In this document: piece by piece, positions 33,551 to 43,253 of the stretch
How positions within the stretch are numbered: position 1 is the stretch's first letter
Layout: the number at the start of each line of letters is the position of its first letter
Position numbers and translations under genes: made by a program
Source: Enterobacter wuhouensis
GTDB lineage: Bacteria > Pseudomonadota > Gammaproteobacteria > Enterobacterales > Enterobacteriaceae
DNA: 64,000 nt
Direction: 5' to 3'
Assembly (NCBI RefSeq): GCF_004331265.1
Contig: NZ_SJOO01000001.1
Span: 744,001 to 808,000 of the forward strand
The notes under the pieces: model-generated
What the model saw: the letters and a program-made list of their open reading frames with translations, nothing else
What the model was told of the DNA's origin: nothing
Database searches by the model: none

Positions 33551-35593
33551 ATGCAGCAGTTAGCCAGCTTCTTGTCCGGCGCCTGGCAGTCTGGCCGGGG
33601 CCGCGAGCGCAACATTCATCACGCCATCAGCGGCGAAGCACTGTGGGAAGTCTCCAGCGAGGGGCTGGATATGGCGGCAGCGCGTCGTTACGCCATCGAG
33701 CGCGGCGGCGAAGCCCTTCGCGCCATGACCTTTATCGAGCGGGCGGCCATGCTCAAGGCGGTGGCGAAGCATCTGCTTGAGCATAAAGCGCAGTTTTACG
33801 CGCTCTCCGCGCAGACCGGCGCGACCAAAGCCGATAGCTGGGTGGATATCGAGGGCGGGATCGGCACCCTGTTCACCTATGCCAGCCTCGGCAGCCGCGA
33901 GCTGCCGGACGATACGCTGTGGCCAGAGGATGAGCTGATCCCACTCTCAAAAGAGGGCGGCTTTGCGGCGCGCCACGTTTTAACCTCAAAATCCGGCGTG
34001 GCGGTACATATCAACGCCTTTAACTTCCCGTGCTGGGGCATGCTGGAAAAACTGGCGCCAACCTGGCTGGCCGGGATGCCCGCCATCATCAAACCCGCCA
34101 CGGCGACCGCGCAGGTGACGCAGGCGATGGTGAAATCGATCGTCGACAGCGGCCTGGTGCCGGACGGTGCCATTAGCCTGATCTGCGGCGGCGCGGGCGA
34201 TCTGCTGAGCCAGCTCGACGGCCAGGACGTGGTGACCTTTACCGGTTCCGCCAGCACCGGTCAGACGCTGCGGGTGCATCCGAACATCGTGGCGAACGCC
34301 ATTCCGTTCACCATGGAGGCCGACTCCCTGAACTGCTGCGTGCTGGGCGAAGACGTTACGCCGGAGCAGCCGGAGTTCGCCCTGTTCGTCCGGGAAGTGG
34401 TGCGTGAGATGACCGCCAAGGCCGGGCAAAAATGTACCGCCATCCGCCGCATCATCGTGCCGCAAAACCAGGTTGACGCCGTCAGCCAGGCGCTGATTGC
34501 CCGGCTGGAAAAGGTGGCTGTCGGCGATCCGGCGCAGGAAGGCGTGAAGATGGGCGCGCTGGTGAACGCCGAGCAGCGCGCGGACGTGCAGGAAAAAGTG
34601 GACCAGCTTGTAGCCGCAGGCTGCCAGGTTCGCCTGGGAGGAAAAGCGGATCTGCAGGCCGCGGGCGCGTTCTTCCCGCCGACCCTGCTGTTCTGCCCGC
34701 AGCCGGACGAAACCCCTGCCGTGCATTCCATCGAGGCCTTTGGCCCGGTCGCCACGCTGATGCCGTATCGCAATTCAGATCACGCCCTGGAGCTGGCCCG
34801 CGCGGGCGGCGGCAGCCTGGCGGGTACGCTGGTGACGGCGGATTTAGCCACCGCTCGCCAGTTTATTGCCGGCGCGGCGCGCGCCCACGGGCGTATTCAG
34901 ATCCTCAACGAGGAATCCTCTAAAGAGTCTACCGGGCACGGTTCTCCGCTGCCGCAGCTGGTCCACGGCGGCCCGGGCCGTGCGGGCGGTGGTGAAGAGC
35001 TGGGCGGCCTGCGCGCCGTTAAGCACTATCTGCAGCGCACCGCCGTCCAGGGCAGCCCGTCTATGCTGGCCGCCATCGGTAAGCAGTGGGTGCGCGGCGC
35101 GGAGGTACAGGAAGATCGCGTTCACCCGTTCCGCAAATACTTCGAGGAGCTGCAGCCGGGCGATAGCCTGCTGACGCCGCGCCGTACCCTGACGGAAGCG
35201 GACATCGTCAACTTTGCCTGCCTGAGCGGGGATCATTTCTACGCCCACATGGACAAAATCGGCGCGGCAGAGTCGATCTTTGGCGAGCGCGTGGTGCACG
35301 GCTACTTCCTGATTTCCGCCGCGGCGGGGTTGTTCGTCGATGCGGGCGTAGGGCCGGTGATTGCCAACTACGGCATGGAGAACCTGCGCTTTATCGAGCC
35401 GGTCAAGCCGGGGGATACCATTCAGGTGCGCCTGACCTGCAAGCGTAAAACGCTGAAAAAACAGCGAGCTGCCGATGAAAAACCAACGGGCGTGGTGGAA
35501 TGGTCCGTTGAGATTTTCAACCAGCACCAGCAGGCCGTGGCGCTCTACTCCATTCTGACGCTGGTAGCGCGCCGGCAGGGCGACTTCAGCTAA
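33551..35593 (+). CDS. paaZ: PaaZ bifunctional oxepin-CoA hydrolase / semialdehyde dehydrogenase
   Basis: A 680-residue fusion. The N-terminal aldehyde dehydrogenase (about 1-520) has the NADP-binding region, [10 protein letters not shown] with the general-base Glu, and [11 protein letters not shown] with the nucleophilic Cys. The C-terminal MaoC-like hydratase has [14 protein letters not shown] with the catalytic Asp/His pair. It opens the oxepin ring hydrolytically and oxidises the aldehyde to 3-oxo-5,6-dehydrosuberyl-CoA. Divergent from paaA. A repeat hairpin follows the stop at once. Confidence 0.98.
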   Translation: MQQLASFLSGAWQSGRGRERNIHHAISGEALWEVSSEGLDMAAARRYAIERGGEALRAMTFIERAAMLKAVAKHLLEHKAQFYALSAQTGATKADSWVDIEGGIGTLFTYASLGSRELPDDTLWPEDELIPLSKEGGFAARHVLTSKSGVAVHINAFNFPCWGMLEKLAPTWLAGMPAIIKPATATAQVTQAMVKSIVDSGLVPDGAISLICGGAGDLLSQLDGQDVVTFTGSASTGQTLRVHPNIVANAIPFTMEADSLNCCVLGEDVTPEQPEFALFVREVVREMTAKAGQKCTAIRRIIVPQNQVDAVSQALIARLEKVAVGDPAQEGVKMGALVNAEQRADVQEKVDQLVAAGCQVRLGGKADLQAAGAFFPPTLLFCPQPDETPAVHSIEAFGPVATLMPYRNSDHALELARAGGGSLAGTLVTADLATARQFIAGAARAHGRIQILNEESSKESTGHGSPLPQLVHGGPGRAGGGEELGGLRAVKHYLQRTAVQGSPSMLAAIGKQWVRGAEVQEDRVHPFRKYFEELQPGDSLLTPRRTLTEADIVNFACLSGDHFYAHMDKIGAAESIFGERVVHGYFLISAAAGLFVDAGVGPVIANYGMENLRFIEPVKPGDTIQVRLTCKRKTLKKQRAADEKPTGVVEWSVEIFNQHQQAVALYSILTLVARRQGDFS

Positions 35594-35596
35594 CTT

Positions 35597-35633
35597 CCCC
35601 TCCCCCTGACCCTCTCCCCACCGGGGAGAGGGG
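35597..35633. repeat. Half-unit intergenic hairpin repeat after paaZ
   Basis: CCCCTCCCCCTGACCCTCTC followed by CCCACCGGGGAGAGGGG: the same family as the elements at 23654 and 41437. The CCTCTCCCC/GGGGAGAGG arms form a 9-bp stem with a tiny loop, 4 bp after the paaZ stop, and may act as its transcript end. Confidence 0.75.
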
Positions 35634-35679
35634 ATTGTTCTGCACAAGCATGTGATTTATCCCCGCTCTTTTTTTAACC

Positions 35680-35695
35680 TGGCAAGACTGACAAA
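35680..35695 (+). promoter_or_regulatory. Candidate FeaR site upstream of tynA
   Basis: TGGCA-N8-AAA fits the FeaR consensus TGNCA-N8-AAA known from E. coli. It is about 92 bp upstream of the tynA start. A second, imperfect copy (TGGCA-N9-AAA) follows at 35701-35717, in the tandem arrangement typical of AraC-type activators. Confidence 0.55.
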
Positions 35696-35786
35696 TAACC
35701 TGGCAGATGCAGGCAAACGCTTTTCGCGCGCGCCTGTCAGGATAAGGCTGTCACAACACAATAAACACAACAAGATGAGGTCTACG

Positions 35787-38063
35787 ATGGGAAGCAATTC
35801 TTCTTTTTCTGCCCGTAGAACGGCACTGGCCATGGCCGTTGCGCTGTGTTGCGCCTGGCAATCTCCTGCTTTCGCCCACGGCGGCGAGGCGCATATGGTC
35901 CCGATGGACAAAACGCTGCAGGAGTTTGGCGCGGACGTGCAGTGGGATGATTACGCTCAGATGTTCACCATCGCCAAAGACGGGGCCTTTGTGAAGGTCA
36001 AGCCGGGCGCGAAAACCGCGATCGTCAACGGTAAGCCCATGACGCTGCAGGTGCCGGTGGTGATGAAAGATAAAAAAGCCTTTATCTCTGACACCTTCAT
36101 TAACGATGTCTTTCAGTCAGGCCTCGATCAGACCTTCCAGGTGGAAAAACGCCCTCACCCTCTGAACGCCTTAACCGCAGACGAAATTAAGCAGGCCGTA
36201 GAGATCGTAAAAGCCTCTGCGGACTTTAAGCCCAACACCCGCTTTACCCAGATTGCCCTTGCCGAGCCGGAAAAAGCCAGGGTCTGGGACTTCGTGCTGA
36301 ACGGCACGGCGGTGGACGCCCCCCGCCAGGCCAACATCACGATGCTCGACGGGAAGCACATCATCGAAAGCCGGGTAGACCTGAAGGATAAAACGATCCT
36401 CAGCTGGGAGCCGATTAAAGACGCGCACGGCATGGTGCTGCTGGATGACTTTACCACCGTTCAGCAAATCATTAACGAAAGCACCGAATTTGCCGAGGTG
36501 CTGAAAAAGCGCGGCATCACCGATACGAAGAAGGTGATCACCACCCCGCTGACCGTCGGCTACTTCGACGGCAAGGACGGCCTGAAGCAGGAGGACCGCC
36601 TGCTCAAAGTGGTGAGCTATCTGGACGTGGGCGACGGCAACTACTGGGCGCACCCGATTGAAAACCTGGTGGCGGTCGTCGACCTTGAGCAAAAGAAAAT
36701 ACAGAAGATAGAAGAAGGCCCGGTGGTTCCGGTTCCAATGACTCCGCGTCCGTATGACGGCCGTGACCGTATTGAAACGGTGAAAAAACCGCTGGAGATC
36801 GTCGAGCCGGAAGGCAAGAACTACACCATCACCGGCGACACGGTGCACTGGCAGAACTGGGATTTCCACCTGAGCCTGGACTCGCGCGTTGGGCCAACGA
36901 TCTCTACCGTGACCTACAACGATAACGGCAGGAAGCGCCAGGTCATGTATCAGGGATCGCTGGGCGGGATGATCGTGCCCTATGGCGACCCGGACGTAGG
37001 CTGGTACTTTAAAGCCTATCTGGATTCCGGCGACTACGGCATGGGCACCCTGACCTCCCCGCTGGTGCGCGGCAAAGACGTGCCGTCTAACGCCGTGTTG
37101 CTGAACGAAACCATTCCGGACTACACCGGCGCGCCGATGGAGATCCCCCGCGCGATCGCCATTTTTGAGCGCTACGCCGGGCCGGAGTATAAGCACCAGG
37201 AGATGGGCCAGCCGAACGTCAGCACCGAGCGCCGCGAGCTGGTGGTGCGCTGGGTGAGTACCGTGGGCAACTACGACTATATCTTTGACTGGGTATTCCA
37301 CGAGAACGGGACTATCGGCATTGATGCAGGGGCAACCGGCATCGAAGCGGTGAAAGGCGTGCAGGCGAAAACCATGCATGACGCGACTGCCAAAGATGAC
37401 ACCAAATACGGCACGCTGATCGACCATAATATTGTCGGCACCACCCACCAGCATATCTATAACTTCCGCCTGGATATGGACGTCGACGGCACCAACAACA
37501 AGCTGGTGGCGATGGACCCGGAAGTGAAGCCGAATACCGCCGGCGGGCCGCGAACCAGCACCATGCAGGTCAATCAGTACGACATTGATACCGAGCAGCA
37601 GGCCGCGCAGAAGTTCGATCCGGGTACCATTCGCCTGCTGAGCAACACCCGCAAAGAGAACCGCATGGGCAACCCGGTGTCGTACCAGATTATCCCTTAT
37701 GCAGGCGGGACGCATCCGGTGGCTACGGGTGCGAAGTTCGCCCCTGACGAGTGGATTTACCACCGCCTGAGCTTTATGGATAAACAGCTGTGGGTGACGC
37801 GCTACCACCCGAACGAGATGTATCCGGAAGGTAAATTCCCGAACCGTTCCACGCACGATACCGGTCTGGGTCAGTACAGTAAGGATAACGAATCCCTGAA
37901 CGATCAGGATGACGTCGTGTGGATGACCACCGGCACCACGCACGTCGCCCGCGCCGAGGAGTGGCCAATCATGCCGACGGAATGGGTGCATACCCTGCTC
38001 AAGCCGTGGAACTTCTTCGACGAAACGCCCACGCTTGGCAAAAAGAGAGATGAGCAGAAGTAA
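35787..38063 (+). CDS. tynA: Periplasmic copper-containing primary-amine oxidase
   Basis: A 758-residue copper amine oxidase oxidising phenylethylamine, tyramine and similar amines to aldehydes with release of ammonia and hydrogen peroxide. A 30-residue Sec signal peptide (ending PAFA, then HGGEAH) exports it. The topaquinone precursor Tyr is in the motif VGNYDYIFDW (near residue 496); copper ligands follow in TTHQHIYNFRLD and later His residues. The start is the ATG at 35787 with ATGAGG upstream; in-frame codons to 35652 are not part of the gene. Followed by a terminator. FeaR regulation expected. Confidence 0.97.
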   Translation: MGSNSSFSARRTALAMAVALCCAWQSPAFAHGGEAHMVPMDKTLQEFGADVQWDDYAQMFTIAKDGAFVKVKPGAKTAIVNGKPMTLQVPVVMKDKKAFISDTFINDVFQSGLDQTFQVEKRPHPLNALTADEIKQAVEIVKASADFKPNTRFTQIALAEPEKARVWDFVLNGTAVDAPRQANITMLDGKHIIESRVDLKDKTILSWEPIKDAHGMVLLDDFTTVQQIINESTEFAEVLKKRGITDTKKVITTPLTVGYFDGKDGLKQEDRLLKVVSYLDVGDGNYWAHPIENLVAVVDLEQKKIQKIEEGPVVPVPMTPRPYDGRDRIETVKKPLEIVEPEGKNYTITGDTVHWQNWDFHLSLDSRVGPTISTVTYNDNGRKRQVMYQGSLGGMIVPYGDPDVGWYFKAYLDSGDYGMGTLTSPLVRGKDVPSNAVLLNETIPDYTGAPMEIPRAIAIFERYAGPEYKHQEMGQPNVSTERRELVVRWVSTVGNYDYIFDWVFHENGTIGIDAGATGIEAVKGVQAKTMHDATAKDDTKYGTLIDHNIVGTTHQHIYNFRLDMDVDGTNNKLVAMDPEVKPNTAGGPRTSTMQVNQYDIDTEQQAAQKFDPGTIRLLSNTRKENRMGNPVSYQIIPYAGGTHPVATGAKFAPDEWIYHRLSFMDKQLWVTRYHPNEMYPEGKFPNRSTHDTGLGQYSKDNESLNDQDDVVWMTTGTTHVARAEEWPIMPTEWVHTLLKPWNFFDETPTLGKKRDEQK

Positions 38064-38070
38064 ATAACGT

Positions 38071-38093
38071 ACCGGGCGCAATGCCCGGTTTTT
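38071..38093 (+). terminator. tynA terminator
   Basis: A 7-bp perfect stem (ACCGGGC / GCCCGGT) with a 5-nt loop followed by TTTT, 7 nt after the tynA stop. Confidence 0.85.
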
Positions 38094-38232
38094 CATCTAT
38101 TTACTTGCTGAATACTGCTCCCCGATTATAGTTAATGCTACCTCGCGTTATCCCATTGCATCTCTTGAACCACTTTCAGCCAGGACACGTAGTTCCACGA
38201 ACGACGTTTTACACATCACTGAGAGGTTTAGG

Positions 38233-40206
38233 ATGAAATTCAATTTGATCGTCAGAAGTCTTGCACTGGCAGGGCTTTTGGTTTCCGTCAGTTCCGCTTA
38301 TGCGGCAGAAGCCCCGAAGGAGGCCACTGCCGCAACGCAGCAGGCCAATAACGCGCTGTTTAACCAGCTTCCTTTCTCCGATAACACTGATTTCACCGAT
38401 GCCCACAAGGGGTTTATTGCCCCTATCCCTCAGGAGGCGATCAAAGGTGAACAAGGCAACGTTGTCTGGAACCCTCAGCAATACGCGTTCATTAAAGAGG
38501 GTGACAAAGCGCCGGATTCGGTTAACCCGAGCTTATGGCGTCAATCTCAGCTGATTAACATCAGCGGCCTGTTTGAAGTCACCGAAGGCGTATATCAGAT
38601 CCGCAACCTCGATTTGTCGAATATGACCATCATCGAGGGTAAAGAAGGTATTACCGTTGTTGATCCGCTGGTCTCGGCAGAAACGGCCAAAGTCGGGATG
38701 GATCTCTACTTCAAAAACCGCGGGAAAAAGCCGGTGGTGGCGGTTATTTATACCCACAGCCACGTTGACCACTACGGCGGCGTGCGCGGCGTGGTTGACG
38801 AAGGTGACGTGAAGTCGGGCAAAGTGAAAATTTACGCCCCGTCCGGGTTTATGGAAGCCGCCGTCGCGGAAAATATCATGGCGGGCAACGTCATGAGCCG
38901 TCGCGCCAGCTACATGTACGGCAACCTGCTGAAACCCGACGCCAAAGGCCAGGTGGGTGCAGGCCTGGGCACAACCACCTCCGCGGGTAGCGTCACCCTG
39001 ATCGCGCCAACCAACATCATCGAGAAAGACGGTCAGAAAGAGGTCATCGACGGCCTCACCTATGATTTTATGCTGGCGCCAGGCTCAGAAGCGCCTTCCG
39101 AAATGCTCTGGTATATCGAAGAGAAAAAGCTGATTGAATCCGCAGAGGACGTGACCCACACCCTGCACAACACCTACTCCCTGCGCGGGGCAAAAATCCG
39201 CGAACCGCTGCCGTGGTCGAAATACATCAACCAGGCGATTGTGCGCTGGGGCGATAAAGCCGAAATCATCATGGCACAGCACCACTGGCCTACCTGGGGC
39301 AACGAGAATGTTGTCAAACTGTTGAAAAGCCAGCGTGACCTGTATCGATATATTAACGACCAGACGCTGCGCATGGCGAACGAAGGCCTGACGCGCGACG
39401 AGATCGCCGCCAGCTTCAAGCTGCCGGATTCGCTGGCGCACACATGGGCTAACCGCGGGTACTACGGCTCGGTGAGCCACGACGTGAAGGCCACCTACGT
39501 GCTCTATCTGGGCTGGTTCGACGGCAACCCGGCGACGCTGGATGAACTGCCGCCAGAAGAAGGCGCGAAGAAGTTCGTTGAATATATGGGCGGCGCGGAT
39601 GCGATTCTGCAAAAAGCGAAAACCGATTTCGACCAGGGCAACTACCGCTGGGTGGCGCAGGTGGTAAGCAAAGTGGTGTTTGCCGATCCGAACAACCAGG
39701 CGGCGCGTAATCTCGAAGCCGATGCGCTGGAGCAGCTGGGCTACCAGGCCGAATCCGGTCCGTGGCGCAACTTCTACCTGACCGGCGCGCAGGAGCTGCG
39801 TAACGGCGTGGTAAAAGGGCCAACGCCGAATACCGCCAGCCCGGATACCGTGCGGGCCATGACCCCGGAAATGTTCTTTGACTACCTGGCGGTGCATATC
39901 AACGGTCAGAAAGCCGGAGAGGCCAAATCGGTGCTTAACGTCGATCTGGGCAACGATGGCGGTAAATACAAGCTTGAGCTGGAAAATGGCGTACTGAACC
40001 ACACGGCCAATGCCGAAGCGCAGGACGCAGATGCCACCCTGACGCTCAACCGCGATACGCTGAACAAAATTATCCTGAAAGAAGTGACGCTGAAGCAGGC
40101 CGAGGACAGCGGCGACATCAAGGTCACCGGCAACGGTGCAAAACTCGATGAAATGCTCGGCTACATGGACAAGTTTGAGTTCTGGTTTAATATCGTGACA
40201 CCGTAA
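38233..40206 (+). CDS. Exported alkyl/aryl sulfatase (YjcS/SdsA1 type)
   Basis: A 657-residue metallo-beta-lactamase-fold sulfatase that hydrolyses alkyl sulfates such as dodecyl sulfate to alcohol and sulfate. Signal peptide MKFNLIVRSLALAGLLVSVS ends near SAYA. The zinc motif THSHVDHYGG is at about 174-183, with further His in MAQHHWPTWG. The middle is the dimerisation domain, and the last 120 residues are an SCP2-like domain (NGQKAGEAKSVLNVDLG). It is of the same architecture as E. coli YjcS but clearly diverged. It stands alone with its own 170-bp upstream region and terminator, between tynA and feaB. Confidence 0.93.
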   Translation: MKFNLIVRSLALAGLLVSVSSAYAAEAPKEATAATQQANNALFNQLPFSDNTDFTDAHKGFIAPIPQEAIKGEQGNVVWNPQQYAFIKEGDKAPDSVNPSLWRQSQLINISGLFEVTEGVYQIRNLDLSNMTIIEGKEGITVVDPLVSAETAKVGMDLYFKNRGKKPVVAVIYTHSHVDHYGGVRGVVDEGDVKSGKVKIYAPSGFMEAAVAENIMAGNVMSRRASYMYGNLLKPDAKGQVGAGLGTTTSAGSVTLIAPTNIIEKDGQKEVIDGLTYDFMLAPGSEAPSEMLWYIEEKKLIESAEDVTHTLHNTYSLRGAKIREPLPWSKYINQAIVRWGDKAEIIMAQHHWPTWGNENVVKLLKSQRDLYRYINDQTLRMANEGLTRDEIAASFKLPDSLAHTWANRGYYGSVSHDVKATYVLYLGWFDGNPATLDELPPEEGAKKFVEYMGGADAILQKAKTDFDQGNYRWVAQVVSKVVFADPNNQAARNLEADALEQLGYQAESGPWRNFYLTGAQELRNGVVKGPTPNTASPDTVRAMTPEMFFDYLAVHINGQKAGEAKSVLNVDLGNDGGKYKLELENGVLNHTANAEAQDADATLTLNRDTLNKIILKEVTLKQAEDSGDIKVTGNGAKLDEMLGYMDKFEFWFNIVTP

Positions 40207-40212
40207 CGCATC

Positions 40213-40239
40213 ACGGGCGGCGCGTCCGCCCGTATTTTT
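40213..40239 (+). terminator. Sulfatase-gene terminator
   Basis: An 8-bp stem (ACGGGCGG / CCGCCCGT) with a 5-nt loop followed by ATTTTT, 7 nt after the sulfatase stop. Confidence 0.88.
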
Positions 40240-40266
40240 ATACACCTATTGATACGGAAATCGGCT

Positions 40267-41376
40267 GTGATAGAAAAAAGACACAATACGACGCCTGAAC
40301 GGGCAACCTGGCCCACGCGAAAATCGATGGTGCGCCACGGCCTTGCCATGAACCTGCCGTGGCTGGCCTTCGTGAACGCGAGCTTCGCGCTCATGATCCT
40401 GTTCCGCAACGTATTGTTCGACAATATCGACAGCCTCATTGGCGCCACAAAACAGCTAACAATGGTGGTGGATACCTCCATGTTAGGGGTTATCATCCTC
40501 TCGGCAGCGCTGGTGGTTATGGCCTGGCGGCATATCGCCGGGATCGGCATCGTTTTGTTCATTTGCAGCCTGATGTGGGCAATGTGTAGCTTTCTGCTCA
40601 TCGCCGTGGTCCAGATCCCCCATGCGTGGCCAATATTTACCGTTCTGCTGCTGGCGGGGATGGCGGCCCTCTATTTCCACCTTTCGGGGCTGTTGTCATT
40701 TATTCTCCCCCTCTGGCTCACCCTGCCTGCCGCGAGCATCGTCCTTAATCACGAGGTAAGCCTCCGCTTTGCGGTTCCGTGGGGAGTTTTCACCCTCATT
40801 CTGGTCTGCGGACGTTTCATCCTTTTAAGCTGGTTTGAGGAAGCCTGGCGGCGTAACCAGCAGAATCAGCGCCTCATTCTGCGGCTCGATGCGCTGGCGC
40901 ATCTGGATGCCTTAACCCAGACGGCTAACCGTCGGGCAATGGAAACCGTGCTGGAAAACGCCGTCGAGCAGAAAAAGGCCTTTTCGCTGATTATGCTGGA
41001 CGTCGACTACTTCAAACTTTACAACGACACCTACGGTCATCAGGCCGGGGACGCGTGCCTGACGCGCGTGGCGCAGGTGCTGAAAAAATCGGTGCGCACG
41101 CCCCATGACGTTGTTTCCCGCTACGGCGGCGAAGAGTTTGTGGTGATCCTGTTTGACTGCCCGGAAGCGATGGCGGAACAGGTGGCGATTCGCATTCAGG
41201 AGGGGTTACGGGCTGAAGCGATTGCCCACAGCGCCTCAAATGTCAGCGATGCTGTCACGGCAAGTATGGGCATTGCGGGGATGGTGGACGGTCTGGCCGG
41301 TCCCGAGGTCATCGCCCGCGCCGATGCGGCGCTGTACCGTGCGAAAGAGGCCGGGCGGGACCGGTGGTCGCATTAA
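40267..41376 (+). CDS. Membrane-anchored diguanylate cyclase (GGDEF)
   Basis: A 369-residue protein making cyclic di-GMP from GTP. About five or six membrane helices fill the N-terminal 190 residues. The C-terminal GGDEF domain is complete: DVDYFKLYNDTYGHQAGD (metal site) and the active-site GGEEF in SRYGGEEFVVIL. The allosteric RxxD site is not canonical: Arg is one residue too far from Asp in RTPHD. The start is placed at GTG 40267, which has GGAAA about 9 nt upstream; a TTG 18 nt earlier lacks any SD. The start codon is uncertain. The sensed signal is unknown; it lies after the sulfatase and is convergent with feaB. Confidence 0.88.
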   Translation: MIEKRHNTTPERATWPTRKSMVRHGLAMNLPWLAFVNASFALMILFRNVLFDNIDSLIGATKQLTMVVDTSMLGVIILSAALVVMAWRHIAGIGIVLFICSLMWAMCSFLLIAVVQIPHAWPIFTVLLLAGMAALYFHLSGLLSFILPLWLTLPAASIVLNHEVSLRFAVPWGVFTLILVCGRFILLSWFEEAWRRNQQNQRLILRLDALAHLDALTQTANRRAMETVLENAVEQKKAFSLIMLDVDYFKLYNDTYGHQAGDACLTRVAQVLKKSVRTPHDVVSRYGGEEFVVILFDCPEAMAEQVAIRIQEGLRAEAIAHSASNVSDAVTASMGIAGMVDGLAGPEVIARADAALYRAKEAGRDRWSH

Positions 41377-41380
41377 AAAA

Positions 41381-41412
41381 TGCCGGGTGGCGCTGCGCTG
41401 ACCCGGCCTACG
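41381..41412. repeat. REP-like palindromic element
   Basis: GCCGGGTGGCGCTGCGCTGA followed by CCCGGCCTACG is a typical enterobacterial REP/BIME unit (arms GCCGGGT / ACCCGGC). It starts 5 bp after the diguanylate cyclase stop. Confidence 0.85.
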
Positions 41413-41436
41413 AAATTAGCCCGGTGTGGCCTGATG

Positions 41437-41468
41437 CCCTCACCCTGACCCTCTCCCACGGGAGAGGG
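41437..41468. repeat. Half-unit intergenic hairpin repeat before feaB end
   Basis: CCCTCACCCTGACCCTCTCC followed by CACGGGAGAGGG, the third member of the family seen at 23654 and 35597. It is placed between the convergent diguanylate cyclase and feaB genes. Confidence 0.75.
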
Positions 41469-41479
41469 AACACACACTA

Positions 41480-41510
41480 AAAAGGCAACCTCCCGGTTGC
41501 CTTTTGCTTT
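41480..41510 (-). terminator. feaB terminator (probably bidirectional)
   Basis: An 11-bp perfect stem (AAAAGGCAACC / GGTTGCCTTTT) with a 4-nt loop, with A-run and T-run on the two sides. It is directly after the feaB stop (leftward) and also ends rightward transcripts. Confidence 0.9.
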
Positions 41511-41512
41511 TA

Positions 41513-43012
41513 CTAGTAGCGCACGCAAACCGACTTGGTCTCGCACCAGCCGTCCAGCCAGTCCGGGCCAAAGTCACGACCGGTACCGGACTGCTTCATG
41601 CCCCCGAACGGCAGGTTGGCGTCAATCAGCGTGTGGCTGTTTACCCACACGGTGCCCGCCTGCAGCCTGTCGGTATACTCCAGCGCCCTGCTGATGTTCT
41701 GCGTCCAGACGCTGGCCGTCAGCCCGTATTCGGTATCGTTCGCCAGCCGTAGCGCCTCTTCGCCGTCGGCTACGCGTACGAGGTTCACCACCGGGCCGAA
41801 CACCTCTTCACGGGTCAGGCGCAGCGCCGCATCCGGGTTGACCACCAGCGTAGGCGAAACGTAATAGCCTTTGCCGGACGGGCCGACGTTGCCGACAATC
41901 AGCTCCGCGCTTTTTGATTTTGCTTCATCGAGGAAGGTCTGCACTTTATCGCAGTGGGCACGCGAGACGAGGGGGTTAATAAACGCCTGCGGCGACATGC
42001 CCGGCCCGACGCTCAGGGATTTCACCGCCTGCTCAAAACCGCTCACCAGCGTATCGAACAGCGGCGCTTCAATGTAGATGCGCGAGCTGGCGGCGCAGAC
42101 CTGCCCCTGGTTCAGGAAGCTCCCCATCATCAGCCCATCAATCACCCAGGCCGGGTCGGCATCCTTCAGCACGATGGCCGGGTTTTTGCCGCCCAGCTCC
42201 AGGGTCACGCCCGTGAGCGTATCTGCCGCCGCGCGCGCGATCTGTTTTCCCGTTGCCGTAGAGCCGGTGAAGCTCACTTTGGCGATATGCGGATGCGACG
42301 TCAGCGCAGCACCGCACACCGCGCCGCTGCCCGTTACCACGTTGAACACGCCTTCAGGTATGCCCGCGTCACTCGCCAGCTCCGCAACGCGCAGCATCGT
42401 CAGCGGCGTCGTTTCAGAAGGCTTAATAACGATGGAACACCCCGCCGCCAGCGCGGGCATAACCTTCCACATGCCAATCATCAGCGGGAAGTTCCAGGGG
42501 ACAATGCCGGCAACCACGCCCACAGGCTCTTTTCGCGTCCAGGCCTGGTAGCGCGCTCCCTGCGGTAGGGGGATTGAGAGGTCGAGGGTTTTCCCCGCAA
42601 TTTTCGTGGTCAGCCCGGCGGTGTAGCGCATCCAGTTCAGGGTGCAGCCGACTTCAAACGCACGAGAGATATTGATTGATTTGCCCTGCTCCAGCGTCTC
42701 AAGCTGTGCCAGCTCTTCGCTATGTTGTTCAACCAGATCGGCAAAACGCAGCAGGATGCGCTCACGCTCGGCGGGCAGTTTGCCTGACCAGGAACGGGCA
42801 ACAAAGGCGCGCCAGCCGGACATCACCGCCCGATCGACATCATCAACGCTGGCATCGGCAGTAGAGGCAATAATCTCTCCCGTTGCCGGGTTATAGACGT
42901 TTAACCGCTTTTCGCTGTCGGATGCGGTCTGTCGTCCTTCAATCCACAGCCCGTGATGGCGGTCCAAAAACTGCTGCACGCCCGGCAGGATTGCGACCTG
43001 TGATTCTGACAT
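41513..43012 (-). CDS. feaB: Phenylacetaldehyde dehydrogenase
   Basis: A 499-residue NAD-dependent aldehyde dehydrogenase turning phenylacetaldehyde, the TynA product, into phenylacetate for the paa pathway. The general-base Glu is in [14 protein letters not shown] and the nucleophilic Cys in [11 protein letters not shown]; the cofactor region is [20 protein letters not shown]. The C-terminus is [20 protein letters not shown]. It is divergent from its activator feaR. In E. coli, tynA and feaB are neighbours; here two unrelated genes separate them. Confidence 0.96.
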   Translation of the reverse strand: MSESQVAILPGVQQFLDRHHGLWIEGRQTASDSEKRLNVYNPATGEIIASTADASVDDVDRAVMSGWRAFVARSWSGKLPAERERILLRFADLVEQHSEELAQLETLEQGKSINISRAFEVGCTLNWMRYTAGLTTKIAGKTLDLSIPLPQGARYQAWTRKEPVGVVAGIVPWNFPLMIGMWKVMPALAAGCSIVIKPSETTPLTMLRVAELASDAGIPEGVFNVVTGSGAVCGAALTSHPHIAKVSFTGSTATGKQIARAAADTLTGVTLELGGKNPAIVLKDADPAWVIDGLMMGSFLNQGQVCAASSRIYIEAPLFDTLVSGFEQAVKSLSVGPGMSPQAFINPLVSRAHCDKVQTFLDEAKSKSAELIVGNVGPSGKGYYVSPTLVVNPDAALRLTREEVFGPVVNLVRVADGEEALRLANDTEYGLTASVWTQNISRALEYTDRLQAGTVWVNSHTLIDANLPFGGMKQSGTGRDFGPDWLDGWCETKSVCVRY

Positions 43013-43109
43013 AGGGTACTCCTTCGTTATTATTCGCAGGGTGTTAATGCAGTCTACGAGGGCTTTCGCATTCTCGCTTTTGTCTCTCTGACATTCGCTT
43101 TGCCACCTG

Positions 43110-43125
43110 TGACAGGCTCCGCAAA
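43110..43125 (+). promoter_or_regulatory. Candidate FeaR site between feaB and feaR
   Basis: TGACA-N8-AAA matches the E. coli FeaR consensus TGNCA-N8-AAA. It lies about 98 bp upstream of the feaB start in the 241-bp divergent region that also holds the feaR promoter. Confidence 0.5.
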
Positions 43126-43253
43126 TCGTGATAATTCCGGCTTATACCGCTGTTCCCGGTGAGTGTTCTTTCCTATAGTCAGCCTCAAGGCTCTGACAAA
43201 ATGCAACACAAATGCAACAATGCGAAAACATTGACGGTGCAGCGGGATAAACG

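Noticed and set aside
36171..38096. A 641-codon open frame on the - strand
   Set aside because: Shadow of tynA, which is a secure match to copper amine oxidase.
39085..40245. A 386-codon open frame on the - strand
   Set aside because: Shadow of the alkyl sulfatase gene.
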